Positions 14,294 through 22,245 of a DNA stretch of 43,621 nt are shown in pieces; the first letter of the stretch is position 1; every line of letters begins with the position of its first letter. Source of the DNA: an uncultured Bacteroidota bacterium (GTDB lineage Bacteria; Bacteroidota; Bacteroidia; Bacteroidales; P3). Made by a program: the position numbers and the translations under genes. The notes beneath the pieces are model-generated. The model was not told the DNA's origin. It saw only the letters and a program-made list of their open reading frames with translations, and ran no database searches. The stretch spans positions 1 to 43,621 of the forward strand of contig CACZUZ010000018.1 in NCBI GenBank assembly GCA_902784465.1, in the 5' to 3' direction.

Positions 14294-15604
14294 TTAGCTG
14301 TTTATCATCTTTTCTATTTCATAGATAATCCTTTCCGACGGCATCATGCCGTCGATGGGCTGGAGATATTTTTCGTAAACCAACTGGCGAACAGGTGCCA
14401 TCGGGTCATTCCCTGCCAACACAACATCTTCAAGGAAATGGTCTATGTCGTCGACATTATGGGCATGGTAATGTGCATCGAACATCTTTTCCCCAAACGG
14501 AGAGTAACGAGACCGGACTTCTTCGCTACGTACGGTGAAGAGTACAGGCTTCCTTGTGAAAATATAATCGGTAGTAAATGAGCCGGAATCATGAATCATC
14601 GCATCGGAGGTAAGAAATAAGTCTACATAGGACGACTCTTCAATTTGTGTATTTTCTTTATGAGCCCAAGCAGAGTAGTATTCTTCAACCTTTTGTGCTC
14701 CCCATATCTGCTGAAGTTTGAATTTGAGTAGTTGGTGTGGTTTGAAAACAAATTGTATAGTGTCGGCATATTTGTCAGCGAGACGTAACATATCCTCGCA
14801 AATGAGTAGAAATGAAGAAAGGGCAAACCCCTCTTCAATGGAATGGTGAGGAGCCCATATAACGCGTTTCTTGGCCGAAGATTGTGGTTTCCACGTGTCA
14901 CGAGGTCTATAGTCATCGTGGAGAAATACCTCTACGCCCGGATAACCCGTAACAACGCCGTTAACTCCGTGACAACGCGAATGCGCGGCATACAACCCTT
15001 GATGAATTTCTGATTCGAGGAAATAGCATCCAACAAGATTATGGAACAACAGGTTGTAGTTAGCCTCATACATGAAACTAAAGTTGGTAAAACCATAGGG
15101 TATGTAACACGTCAGCTTGTCGCGAAAATGATAGATGAAATATTGTGGCAGGTGGTCTTTATACGGTGACGAGAAGAAAACAATATCTGGGTTTAGTCTT
15201 TTCTTTATGTCAATCCAACAATGATGGTCGGCATCATAAGGTATGATATACTCAAAACCACGGCTTTTGACAAATATCTCTGTGCGTTTTATTGTATCCT
15301 CAACCTCCTCTTTACTGAAACCCTTATATTGAGAATAAGGATAAATAACCACGTAAGGATGGTAATGTGGAGATTTCCGCATAACTTCAAAAAGATAGTC
15401 TGCCTTCCACATACCAGGTATTGTTAAAAAGAAAGCAACATCAATGCAATCTTTATCACGCAACCTCCGTGCAGCTGATAACTGAGACTTTCTGAAGCTC
15501 TGAATGTATCGCTTTGTAATAAACGGTATCTTGCTCCGCAATATATCGCGGTGAGCCAACATAAGCCTCAACTTATATTCAAAAGACTGGTCAGCGTTCT
15601 TCAT
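14294..15604 (-). CDS. CDP-glycerol (polyol-phosphate) glycerophosphotransferase-family protein
   Basis: 436 residues. The C-terminal half shows the TagB/TagF-type GT-B signature: KKRVIWAPHHSIEEGFALSS, IQFVFKPHQLLKFKL, SSYVDLFLTSDAMIHDSGSF and TTDYIFTRKPVLF. The His of APHHS and the DAMIHDSGS segment match the catalytic and nucleotide-binding regions of CDP-glycerol:poly(glycerophosphate) glycerophosphotransferases. The N-terminal half is divergent (VAFFLTIPGMWKADYLFEVM, PYSQYKGFSKEEVEDTIKR). Such enzymes move glycerol- or ribitol-phosphate from CDP-polyol onto a membrane-linked acceptor. Two cytidylyltransferases upstream in the operon could supply the donor. Base composition looks AT-richer than the flanks, suggesting transfer. 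Confidence 0.88.
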   Translation of the reverse strand: MKNADQSFEYKLRLMLAHRDILRSKIPFITKRYIQSFRKSQLSAARRLRDKDCIDVAFFLTIPGMWKADYLFEVMRKSPHYHPYVVIYPYSQYKGFSKEEVEDTIKRTEIFVKSRGFEYIIPYDADHHCWIDIKKRLNPDIVFFSSPYKDHLPQYFIYHFRDKLTCYIPYGFTNFSFMYEANYNLLFHNLVGCYFLESEIHQGLYAAHSRCHGVNGVVTGYPGVEVFLHDDYRPRDTWKPQSSAKKRVIWAPHHSIEEGFALSSFLLICEDMLRLADKYADTIQFVFKPHQLLKFKLQQIWGAQKVEEYYSAWAHKENTQIEESSYVDLFLTSDAMIHDSGSFTTDYIFTRKPVLFTVRSEEVRSRYSPFGEKMFDAHYHAHNVDDIDHFLEDVVLAGNDPMAPVRQLVYEKYLQPIDGMMPSERIIYEIEKMINS

Positions 15605-15606
15605 TC

Positions 15607-16833
15607 TTAATATTTGATATTTCGCCAGGCAAACGGAACCTCAAAATCAGCATATCGCGTATTACGTGTAAAGTATTGGTCTTGATATTCCCCGTTGATA
15701 AACACGGGATTATCTCTATAATCACTTACCATCTGGTTGATAAAATATTCAAGGTATTTTATCTTCTCTGGATTAAGGCCCATGTAACGCACAGCGGCAA
15801 TGTCGGCAAGAAGAAAGTCAAAAGCACCAAGCAGCACATTAGCATGCTTAGACGTAGGGCAGAATGGACCCTGCCCCTCTCCGGCCATAATACCGTCAAT
15901 TATCGTGAAGTACTTCCTTTCTTTTGTGAGCAGGCTCTTATACAAATCTACCACCATACGCCAAATGGTATCATTGCCAGGATGTGCACCCCGATGGGTT
16001 ACGGCTGCATGTTGCGCGCGCTCCCAACTCGCACGGTCGGGATATTCATCACCTCCTGTCTCTGGACTTCCAATACGCCAATGCACCAATTGGTTTTTTC
16101 TGGTCATTGCACCCACCTGACCTTTCAAATTCAGTGTTGCTCCAACTTTTTGATGGGTTTTTAATTTAGGAATAGATATATATACATCAGAGTCATATAA
16201 ACTCTTTGACATAGTATACAATTGTGTGTCTCCAGTATGTGCAGCAACCGTCTCTTCTCGCTCATCAAAAACTCCTCTAAACAATGACGAGTCCACACCA
16301 TAAAGCAGACTATTCTTTCCTAGATTCAATTCTACTTCACCATTGGGATCACCAGGCTGATGTGCCATCTTGTCTTTCTTTCCATAGTCTTTGAGATCCT
16401 TGCATACTAACGGCCTAAGGTCATATATATGACAAGGGACATCATATTTCCCTTCGAGACGCCTGATACCAGTGAACTCCATTAGTTCTTCGAAATCTGC
16501 ATCTATGGATGGATTATCCGCAATAATAATCTCACCTTTACCTCTAAGCGCTTGCGCAACACGGTCTGCCACTGCTTCAATAACGGCTGGGTGAGTAATG
16601 ACACAATAGAGGCTGTCAGTATGGTCACATGATTTACGCCAACGTGAAGCAACCCAATTGGGCTTGATAAACACCCTCATCCCTGGTTCAATATAACCCT
16701 CGAATGGGTTTTCTGGATTCATACCCAATGAACGAAATATCAAATCCAAGGCATGGTTCACCTTCATTGGACGATAACTATCCGCTGTAGCTATAGCCAC
16801 AGCCTTCCTATTTATTGTAGTCTCCATTGTCAA
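15607..16833 (-). CDS. DUF362 domain protein
   Basis: 408 residues (or 406 from a second ATG at 16827; the start overlaps the 3' end of the upstream gene by 20-26 bp). DUF362 features: VFIKPNWVASRWRKS near residue 55, THPAVIEAVADRVAQALRG, GEIIIADNPSIDADFEEL, DVYISIPKLKTHQKVGATLN and KYFTIIDGIMAGEGQGPFCP. No ferredoxin-type CxxCxxC cluster is present, unlike many DUF362 proteins. The biochemical function of the family is not settled; members near capsule and teichoic genes have been noted, but I can only say the operon position ties it to the surface polymer. It appears AT-richer than dxs, gyrB and other housekeeping genes here. Confidence 0.88.
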   Translation of the reverse strand: MTMETTINRKAVAIATADSYRPMKVNHALDLIFRSLGMNPENPFEGYIEPGMRVFIKPNWVASRWRKSCDHTDSLYCVITHPAVIEAVADRVAQALRGKGEIIIADNPSIDADFEELMEFTGIRRLEGKYDVPCHIYDLRPLVCKDLKDYGKKDKMAHQPGDPNGEVELNLGKNSLLYGVDSSLFRGVFDEREETVAAHTGDTQLYTMSKSLYDSDVYISIPKLKTHQKVGATLNLKGQVGAMTRKNQLVHWRIGSPETGGDEYPDRASWERAQHAAVTHRGAHPGNDTIWRMVVDLYKSLLTKERKYFTIIDGIMAGEGQGPFCPTSKHANVLLGAFDFLLADIAAVRYMGLNPEKIKYLEYFINQMVSDYRDNPVFINGEYQDQYFTRNTRYADFEVPFAWRNIKY

Positions 16834-17869
16834 TCATGTTTAAAAAACGTTCCAACACATATACATACCACTTCTGGTCGCCAGTCATGCCATCGGTGCA
16901 ATGAGGCCAGAACTCCGCTCTCCGTGGCCCCTCCCACCCCATCATCCATTCATTCAACGGACGCGGCATAGGTATCTTCACCGGCATCTCCCACCCAGGG
17001 TATAGTCGTTCAAAAATCTCACGCACAAGGTATTTATTCTCCCCTTTTCGCACCCTCGCATAATCCAGCGGGACACCCATCACCGTCTTCGAATAAGGCA
17101 TGTGAAGCTTGATTCCCGCGGTCGTGCAGGCATCGCTATATGAATTGATAGCCTCCTCATACATAGTGTCGTTGAGGAACGCATGTGCGTCGGTGTAGCC
17201 TTCCTTGGTCCATTTGGCGTATGGGGCGGTAATCAGCTGGGGGTGTTTCAACACCTTGTAAGGCAGCACATAAGAGTAGCGGTCGACGAACTCGCCGAAG
17301 GTCCAGTCTCGTGACAACAGACCGCTCATGCCTCCATACACTATATCGGCGCTCTCGCCAAATACAATCTCGTCGAATCCGTCCTCGAGAGCCATCTGCG
17401 AAGCCTTGCAGATTTGAATCTCGATTGAATGACATGGAGAGCCCTTGTGGTGCATCAGCACCGGTGCGAGTCGTTCCATATCATCCCAGTAGACCTCGAC
17501 GATGCGGTGTTCCAAGCCGCACTCCTCGGCATAGCGTGCTGCCTGTGCCGACTCGTCGACGACCTCTATGCCGGGAACCACACATCTGAATGTGTAGGCC
17601 ACACTGCCACGAGGCATCATCTTGGCCAGGATGGCGGAGTCGATGCCGCCACTCAGGGCCAGGGCTGTGCGGCCTCCGGCTGTGGCTGCCGACATCTCCT
17701 TCCGCAGTGCTGCTTCAAGCTCGACGCTGTTGGAGACCGGGCAACGGTCCTGCGGCGGGAAGAGGTGGTAGTCTTTAATGCCGTCGGCGAAGCACCTGTC
17801 CCTGTCAATCACAGTGCGGTACATGAGCCAGCTGCTCATACAATAATCCTTATCGACGATTTTGGACAT
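16808..17869 (-). CDS. Stand-alone asparagine-synthase-type amidotransferase/ligase domain
   Basis: 353 residues. The PP-loop of asparagine synthetase is visible as ALSGGIDSAILAK (S73-S78), which adenylates a carboxylate. GFDEIVFGESADIVYGG and LVREIFERLYPGWEMPVKIP match the later AsnB core. The N-terminal class II glutaminase domain, with its Cys2, is absent, so ammonia must come from a partner or another nucleophile is used. The gene overlaps DUF362 downstream and starts 2 bp after the TagD-type gene. In surface-polysaccharide clusters such proteins are thought to amidate uronic acids or attach amino compounds; here amidation of a polymer component is the best inference. The substrate is unknown. 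Confidence 0.87.
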   Translation of the reverse strand: MSKIVDKDYCMSSWLMYRTVIDRDRCFADGIKDYHLFPPQDRCPVSNSVELEAALRKEMSAATAGGRTALALSGGIDSAILAKMMPRGSVAYTFRCVVPGIEVVDESAQAARYAEECGLEHRIVEVYWDDMERLAPVLMHHKGSPCHSIEIQICKASQMALEDGFDEIVFGESADIVYGGMSGLLSRDWTFGEFVDRYSYVLPYKVLKHPQLITAPYAKWTKEGYTDAHAFLNDTMYEEAINSYSDACTTAGIKLHMPYSKTVMGVPLDYARVRKGENKYLVREIFERLYPGWEMPVKIPMPRPLNEWMMGWEGPRRAEFWPHCTDGMTGDQKWYVYVLERFLNMIDNGDYNK

Positions 17870-17871
17870 AA

Positions 17872-18306
17872 CTATTTGACATCTTCTAAATTATCAATTC
17901 TGACGGTATCAAGTGTGCGGCGTATCTGGGTAGAGGAGACACCTTGGGTGTAAGGAAAGTAGACAATCTTTATGCCTTCCTTGGCAAATTCCTCTTCATA
18001 TTTGCGCCATTTCTCGGTGCCATACCAGTCGTCGCCAACAAACAGGAACGATGCACCAAGTTTCTTACAGGCGGATAGCTTATCCATATCATATTGAGGC
18101 ACAGCAGCATCGACATATCTGCAACTGCGAACAACCTCGATGCGATCCTCAAATGGTATGAGGGCTTTCTTGCCCTTGTAGGCCACCAGCTCATCGACAG
18201 TGACACCCACTATCAGCTTGTCGCACATGCCTTTGGCATTCTTCAACAGATTGAGGTGCCCGATATGGAAGAGGTCGTAGACACCTGTTGTATATCCTAT
18301 AGTCAT
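17872..18306 (-). CDS. TagD-type glycerol-3-phosphate (polyol-phosphate) cytidylyltransferase
   Basis: 144 residues. It has the nucleotidyltransferase signature TTGVYDLFHIGHLNLLKNAK with HxGH at residues 14-17, and a C-terminal GVSSTQIRR corresponding to the second nucleotide-binding motif. Length and motifs match TagD/GCT-type enzymes that make CDP-glycerol from CTP and glycerol 3-phosphate. The ATG at 18306 begins directly at the fold; a longer reading frame upstream only translates the octamer array (as KSKSPKIR repeats) and should not be annotated. It lies 2 bp before the asparagine-synthase-type gene and in the same operon as the CDP-glycerol-type transferase, its likely consumer. Confidence 0.92.
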   Translation of the reverse strand: MTIGYTTGVYDLFHIGHLNLLKNAKGMCDKLIVGVTVDELVAYKGKKALIPFEDRIEVVRSCRYVDAAVPQYDMDKLSACKKLGASFLFVGDDWYGTEKWRKYEEEFAKEGIKIVYFPYTQGVSSTQIRRTLDTVRIDNLEDVK

Positions 18307-18308
18307 AT

Positions 18309-18476
18309 ATGTGTGGATTTTCGGAGATTTGGATTTTCGGATTTTCGGAGATTTGGATTTTCGGATTTTCGGAGATTTGGATTTTTGGATTATTGGATAT
18401 TTGGATTTTCGAACATCCATTCATCCGTTTTTCCATTCATCGTTTATCCATTCATCCGTTTATCCATTCATCCGAG
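18309..18476. repeat. Two-part octamer array between IspD/TarI-type and TagD-type genes
   Basis: Plus strand 18309-18412 has GGATTTTC units with a 24-bp higher-order unit repeated three times; 18413-18476 has the reverse orientation (ATCCATTC, ATCCGTTT). The stop codon of the upstream cytidylyltransferase (18468-18470) lies inside the last unit. The first half is open in the frame of the downstream gene and would encode an 8-residue repeat. Confidence 0.9.
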
Positions 18477-19169
18477 AATGTTCAGGTCCTCGGCAAATGT
18501 AATCTTGCGGTTTTCGTTTGAGCCTTCCACCACACAAATCTTTGTGCCAGGCATATACTTGCGAACAACACCGCAATCGTCGGTAGCCTGAAACTGTGGG
18601 TCTTGTAAAGCCCGTTGGTAGGCATCGCGTATCAATGGCAGACGAAAAGCCTGTGGGGTCTGAGCCATCCACATTAACCTGCGTTCTGGTATACGGGCCA
18701 CAAAACGTCCCACCTGACGCTCGGCAAAATCGGGATGCACCTCCCACACAGTGTCGGTGCTTGGCACCGCTACACCAACAGCTTCGTGATGCTGCAAAGC
18801 CGATATGACGCGGTCGACAATTTCGTTGCTCACCCATGGACGTGCCGCATCGTGGAGCAGCAGGTTGGTGTCGTCGGGCTCATCGATATAAGCCATGATG
18901 GCATTCAGGCTCGACATATAACGTTCGCTGCCACCGTCAATTATCTTCTTCAACCTAGACCATCCACGTTGTGCCGCCAACTCCTCCATCCTCATACGCC
19001 AGTCAGGATGTACAACCACAGCCACCTCGTTGATAGATGGATGGTCGTTAAAAGTGTCGATGCTGTACTCGATGACAGCACGTCCCGACAAGGGCATAAA
19101 CTGCTTGGGTACGGGCGAACCCATACGGCTGCCAGTGCCTCCAGCCAAGACTATTGCTATATTTTTCAT
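18468..19169 (-). CDS. IspD/TarI-family cytidylyltransferase
   Basis: 233 residues. The CTP-binding loop is IAIVLAGGTGSRMGSPVPKQ; LLLHDAARPWVSNEIVDRVI and VAVPSTDTVWEV form the substrate side, and ENRKITFAEDLNIL the C-terminus. The family includes IspD (methylerythritol phosphate) and TarI/Bcs-type D-ribitol-5-phosphate cytidylyltransferases. Its position at the head of an operon with a TagD-type enzyme and a CDP-polyol-dependent transferase favours a polyol-phosphate role. dxs is present in the window, but 15 kb away, so an isoprenoid role cannot be excluded. The stop codon lies inside the octamer array. No promoter is obvious directly upstream; transcription may come from 19769. Confidence 0.88.
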   Translation of the reverse strand: MKNIAIVLAGGTGSRMGSPVPKQFMPLSGRAVIEYSIDTFNDHPSINEVAVVVHPDWRMRMEELAAQRGWSRLKKIIDGGSERYMSSLNAIMAYIDEPDDTNLLLHDAARPWVSNEIVDRVISALQHHEAVGVAVPSTDTVWEVHPDFAERQVGRFVARIPERRLMWMAQTPQAFRLPLIRDAYQRALQDPQFQATDDCGVVRKYMPGTKICVVEGSNENRKITFAEDLNILG

Positions 19170-19170
19170 T

Positions 19171-19216
19171 TAATTAGGAGTTAGGAATTAGGAATGAGGA
19201 GTTGGGAATTGGGAAG
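19171..19216. repeat. Heptamer array (AGGAATT type)
   Basis: Six or so units such as AGGAGTT, AGGAATT, AGGAATG and GGGAATT directly upstream of the IspD/TarI-type start codon, period 7. Confidence 0.75.
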
Positions 19217-19252
19217 AGAGAGTGATAGGAGCAGCACATTTTACATTCTACA

Positions 19253-19747
19253 TTATTTCACATTCGCCCTTCTAATGGCTACATAAAGAAGAGCGGAAGC
19301 CAGAATGGCAACAAACTGGAGCAACAGGCTGGTGCCGAAAAGCGTTGCCGGAGCAAATAGCAAAGCACGCAACAGGTAGAACACCACCTTGCCGGCGAGA
19401 GCCGACGCGACAGCAGCCACAAAAAGCGGCAACCGACGCTCGAAAAGCAGCATGAGTGCAACCACAGCAGCCAGTTCAGGAACCATGCACACCGCGTTAG
19501 CCGCTAACGGAATACCCGTAGCAAGCATCGAGGCTAAAGGCAGCATTACAGCCAGCAGAAACGCATTGCGCCTGTCGCCAACCAACGCCATGCCGGCAAA
19601 CAGGGCAAGGAGCATCGGATTCAGCTTGTAAAGAGGGAAAGCAAGCACATGAGATGTTGCAGGAATAAGGCAAATTGCAGATATTAGCAACAGGTCAACA
19701 ATAACAACTTTGAGTAAATTGTCTGTTTTTGAAGCGATAACGTTCAT
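19253..19747 (-). CDS. Integral membrane protein of unknown function
   Basis: 164 residues from ATG at 19747 (a second ATG at 19756 lies almost at the predicted RNA start, so the shorter form is preferred). About five hydrophobic segments: VVIVDLLLISAICLIPATS, NPMLLALFAGMALVG, AFLLAVMLPLASMLATGIPL, AAVVALMLLFE and LQFVAILASALLYVAI, with few charged residues. Size and segment count resemble small ECF-transporter substrate-binding subunits, but I see no diagnostic motif, so that is only a possibility. It precedes the polymer operon on the same strand by 83 bp with no visible terminator and may be read through into it. Confidence 0.78.
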   Translation of the reverse strand: MNVIASKTDNLLKVVIVDLLLISAICLIPATSHVLAFPLYKLNPMLLALFAGMALVGDRRNAFLLAVMLPLASMLATGIPLAANAVCMVPELAAVVALMLLFERRLPLFVAAVASALAGKVVFYLLRALLFAPATLFGTSLLLQFVAILASALLYVAIRRANVK

Positions 19748-19768
19748 AGCTAACAAATATTAGAAAAA

Positions 19769-19777
19769 ACAAAGATA
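19769..19777 (-). promoter_or_regulatory. Bacteroidota -7 element upstream of the membrane protein and possibly the polymer operon
   Basis: Minus-strand TATCTTTGT. It is the only good -7 match upstream of the seven-gene polymer operon and its leading membrane protein. Confidence 0.5.
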
Positions 19778-19796
19778 ACAAAAAAAAATGGGTTGA

Positions 19797-19836
19797 TTGG
19801 ATTTGATTGAAATTTGAATTTTGAATTTTGAATTGA
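19797..19836. repeat. Heptamer array (TTTGAAT)
   Basis: Three clean tandem copies and flanking variants between two divergent promoters (19769-19777 minus and 19864-19872 plus). Confidence 0.7.
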
Positions 19837-19863
19837 CATATCAACATATTCGGAAAAATTATG

Positions 19864-19872
19864 TAACTTTGC
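19864..19872 (+). promoter_or_regulatory. Bacteroidota -7 element for the LEA14-like lipoprotein gene
   Basis: TAACTTTGC, 36 bp before the ATG at 19908. Confidence 0.6.
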
Positions 19873-19907
19873 AACTTCAATAGGTAATCAATCAAACACA
19901 CAACATC

Positions 19908-20618
19908 ATGAAAAAAAGAATAATACCCTTCTTTGCCATCGCCGCTTTGTGTTCATCATTAGTGGCTTGCGACATCATCACCAACACACTGACACAGGCC
20001 GCCAGTCTGGCCAACCTCGTCAACTGCGAGTACAGTCTTAAGAACGTAAGCGACCTCCAAATCGCAGGTGTTAATGTCAAAAGCCTGACCAACGGCAACA
20101 TCACTGCCAGCGACGTGGTGAAACTCACATCGGCTCTTGTCACGAAACAGGTGCCAATGAACATGAATGTCAATATCGACATCAAGAATCCCACCGAACA
20201 CAAAGCTGCCCTCACAGCCATGGATTGGATTTTGGACATCGACAACGCGCAGTTTGCCCAGGGCAAAAGTCCCAACAGCTACACGATAACACAAAAGACC
20301 ACCACCACTGTACCCCTTGGTGTCGGCACCGACCTCTACAGCATGTTCAGCAAGGACGGCATCAACTCGCTGAAGAACTTCGTAAGCAGTTTCAAGAATG
20401 ACGGCACTTCCTCGAAGGTGGGTCTTCGCATCAAGCCCTCGCTCAACGTCGGCTCGTACGTGGTTCCTATGCCCAACTACATAAAGGTGGAGAAGAAAAC
20501 CGGCACTGGCACCAGCACCCAAAGCAACACAGGTACCAGTACCGGCAACAACAAATCGAACACCTCGAATAACGGCAGAACCAAAAACACGTCAAAAAAC
20601 AAAAGCCTTACCAAGTAA
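19908..20618 (+). CDS. Lipoprotein with possible LEA14-type (water-stress) beta domain
   Basis: 236 residues. The signal IPFFAIAALCSSLVACDI has a lipobox with Cys21. Residues 40-180 contain NCEYSLKNVSDLQIAGVNVK, KQVPMNMNVNIDIKNPTEHK and LTAMDWILDIDNAQFAQG, a pattern seen in LEA14/WHy-type beta-sandwich proteins (NxxNP-like IKNPTEH and a following self-similar strand). The C-terminal 50 residues are low-complexity, Thr/Ser/Asn/Gly/Lys-rich, and likely disordered. It is transcribed from its own promoter and followed by a strong terminator. Function is unknown; the LEA14 suggestion is by eye only. Confidence 0.82.
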   Translation: MKKRIIPFFAIAALCSSLVACDIITNTLTQAASLANLVNCEYSLKNVSDLQIAGVNVKSLTNGNITASDVVKLTSALVTKQVPMNMNVNIDIKNPTEHKAALTAMDWILDIDNAQFAQGKSPNSYTITQKTTTTVPLGVGTDLYSMFSKDGINSLKNFVSSFKNDGTSSKVGLRIKPSLNVGSYVVPMPNYIKVEKKTGTGTSTQSNTGTSTGNNKSNTSNNGRTKNTSKNKSLTK

Positions 20619-20684
20619 GCAAGCAAATCTGCAAGTCCAACCGCATTGTGCCTTGCTGGAAATGGATGCTCCAATTATAGAAGA

Positions 20685-20725
20685 GAAAAGGTTATAATGC
20701 GCGAGAACGCATTATAACCTTTTTC
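20685..20725. terminator. Bidirectional intrinsic terminator between convergent genes
   Basis: Perfect 16-17 bp stem (GAAAAGGTTATAATGCG paired with its complement) around CGAGAA, with A- and T-runs at the ends. It separates the lipoprotein gene (+) from the aminotransferase gene (-). Confidence 0.9.
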
Positions 20726-20739
20726 AGAAATATATTATG

Positions 20740-20789
20740 AAGCCGGATTTTCGGATTATCGGATTATCGGATTTCCGGATTATCGGATT
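20740..20789. repeat. Octamer array, CGGAT core, at the 3' end of the aminotransferase gene
   Basis: Six units (CGGATTTT, CGGATTAT, CGGATTTC) on plus between the terminator and the aminotransferase stop codon. Confidence 0.85.
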
Positions 20790-22106
20790 TTACTTCACGG
20801 GGTGGTCGGCGTGGAATTTCTCCAGACGCTCCTTGAGGTCGGGGAACTGGTCACGCTGGACGAGGGCGACGCAGGCGCGGATGCCTTGCTTGAGGCTGCC
20901 GGTGATGTCGAGGGCGATGGCGCTGATGCCGTAGCGGATAAGCTCGTTGAGAAGCTCGACGCCTTTGTAGCCAGGATAGCAGAAGGTGAAATAGAAGCCG
21001 TCGCCGATGTCCTCGCCCATATCCTTGTCGTAAACGATATAGAAGCCGTTGTCGGTGAACAACTTCTTCATGATGCCGGCCTTCTCGCCATACTCCTTGA
21101 TATCCTTGACGAAGTTGAAAGTGCCGTCGTTGGCACCTTTGAGCATGGCAGCCATTGCATACTGCACGCTGTGGGCTGTGCCGCTGGAGAGGCAGTAGAG
21201 TGTGCCGAAGATGAGGGCGCGGCCGAGCTGGGTCTGGCTGTAGAAACGCGACAGGTCGGGGCATTCCATATTGAACAGCTTGGGTGAGCAGACCATCATG
21301 GCAATACGCTCGCCGGCATAGCTGAACGACTTGGAGCCGGAAATCATGATGACATAGAGGTCGGTGTACTTGGCAACCGTGGGCTGGAAGGGTGCCTTGC
21401 CAGGGACGCTGTAGTCCTTGCGGAAGTCCATGAGGAAATAGGCAGAGTCTTCCATCACGACGACGCCATATTTTTGGGACATCTCACCGATAATCTTGAG
21501 CTCATGCTCGGTGAAGCAGAACCATGCGGGATTGTTGGGGCTGCTGAAAATCATGCATGCCACATCACCGTCCTTCAGTTCCTCTTCGAGCTTGTCGCGC
21601 AGCTTGTCGCCACGGTACTCGTAGACGTCGAAGGCTTTCATCGGAATGCCCAGAACACGGCACTGCTGTTTCTGCACAGGGAAGCCAGGGTCGATGAAGA
21701 GCACCTTGGTTTTCTTGGCATCGTAGCGGGTCAGCGTCAGGAAGCTGGCGAAGCCGGCCTGCATCGAGCCGACGGTAGGCACGCAGCAATCGGGGGTGAC
21801 GTCGATGTCGAGGAAGTTTTTCACGAAACGAGCGGCCTCGCGTTTGAAGTCGGCAGTACCGTAGATTTCGGGATAGATGCTTGCGACACCGCTCTTGAGG
21901 GCCTCAATCTGGGCGTTGACACCCACCTGGGGAGCAGGCAAACCAGGGATACCCATCTCCATCTTGACGAAGCGGACACCTGTCTCTTTTTCAACGTCCT
22001 GAATCATTTTGCGCATCTCGCGGATGCTGGCCTTTCCGGGATTCTTTATCTTGTTTTCGGCGGCAATCTTGTCGATTACCTCTTTTTGGATTGGTATTTG
22101 AGTCAT
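20790..22106 (-). CDS. PLP-dependent aminotransferase, class I/II
   Basis: 438 residues, fold type I aminotransferase. Residue runs supporting this: VKMEMGIPGLPAPQVGVNAQ (N-terminal substrate loop), TVGSMQAGFASFLTLTRYD (cofactor phosphate side), IFSSPNNPAWFCFTEHEL (Asn of the NPxN-like motif), GVVVMEDSAYFLMDF (Asp and Tyr contacts) and MISGSKSFSYAGERIAMM, where the Lys is the Schiff-base residue. The C-terminal domain ends with FPDLKERLEKFHAD. An N-terminal helical extension (IDKIAAENKIKNPGKASIRE) is present. Neighbours do not suggest a pathway, so the amino donor and acceptor are not predicted. Confidence 0.93.
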   Translation of the reverse strand: MTQIPIQKEVIDKIAAENKIKNPGKASIREMRKMIQDVEKETGVRFVKMEMGIPGLPAPQVGVNAQIEALKSGVASIYPEIYGTADFKREAARFVKNFLDIDVTPDCCVPTVGSMQAGFASFLTLTRYDAKKTKVLFIDPGFPVQKQQCRVLGIPMKAFDVYEYRGDKLRDKLEEELKDGDVACMIFSSPNNPAWFCFTEHELKIIGEMSQKYGVVVMEDSAYFLMDFRKDYSVPGKAPFQPTVAKYTDLYVIMISGSKSFSYAGERIAMMVCSPKLFNMECPDLSRFYSQTQLGRALIFGTLYCLSSGTAHSVQYAMAAMLKGANDGTFNFVKDIKEYGEKAGIMKKLFTDNGFYIVYDKDMGEDIGDGFYFTFCYPGYKGVELLNELIRYGISAIALDITGSLKQGIRACVALVQRDQFPDLKERLEKFHADHPVK

Positions 22107-22117
22107 GATATTATTGT

Positions 22118-22242
22118 TTGAATGTTTGATTGCTTGAGTGTTTGATTGCTTGAGTGTTTGAGTGCTTGAGTGTTTGAGTGCTTGAGTGTTTGAGTGTTTG
22201 ATGCGTCAGCCACTCAAACATTCAAACATTTACACATTCAAG
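22118..22242. repeat. Two-part octamer array, TTGAGTG core, between DUF4835 and aminotransferase genes
   Basis: On plus, 22118-22203 alternates TTGAGTGT, TTGATTGC and TTGAGTGC (8-bp period, 16-bp higher order). After a pivot (TGCGTCAGC) 22211-22242 has the reverse complement (CACTCAAA, CATTCAAA). In the transcript the order is TTGAATG units after the DUF4835 stop, then CACTCAA units toward the next ATG. A 10-bp perfect pairing flanks the pivot. Confidence 0.92.
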
Positions 22243-22245
22243 CAT

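Noticed and set aside
18307-18420. N-terminal extension of the TagD-type protein with KSKSPKIR repeats
   Set aside because: The extension is a translation of the octamer array; the family fold begins right at the ATG at 18306. Kept as a finding only for its possible regulatory meaning.
18468-19169. Firm annotation as IspD of the isoprenoid pathway
   Set aside because: The family also contains ribitol-phosphate cytidylyltransferases, and the operon context favours polyol phosphate; specificity is left open.
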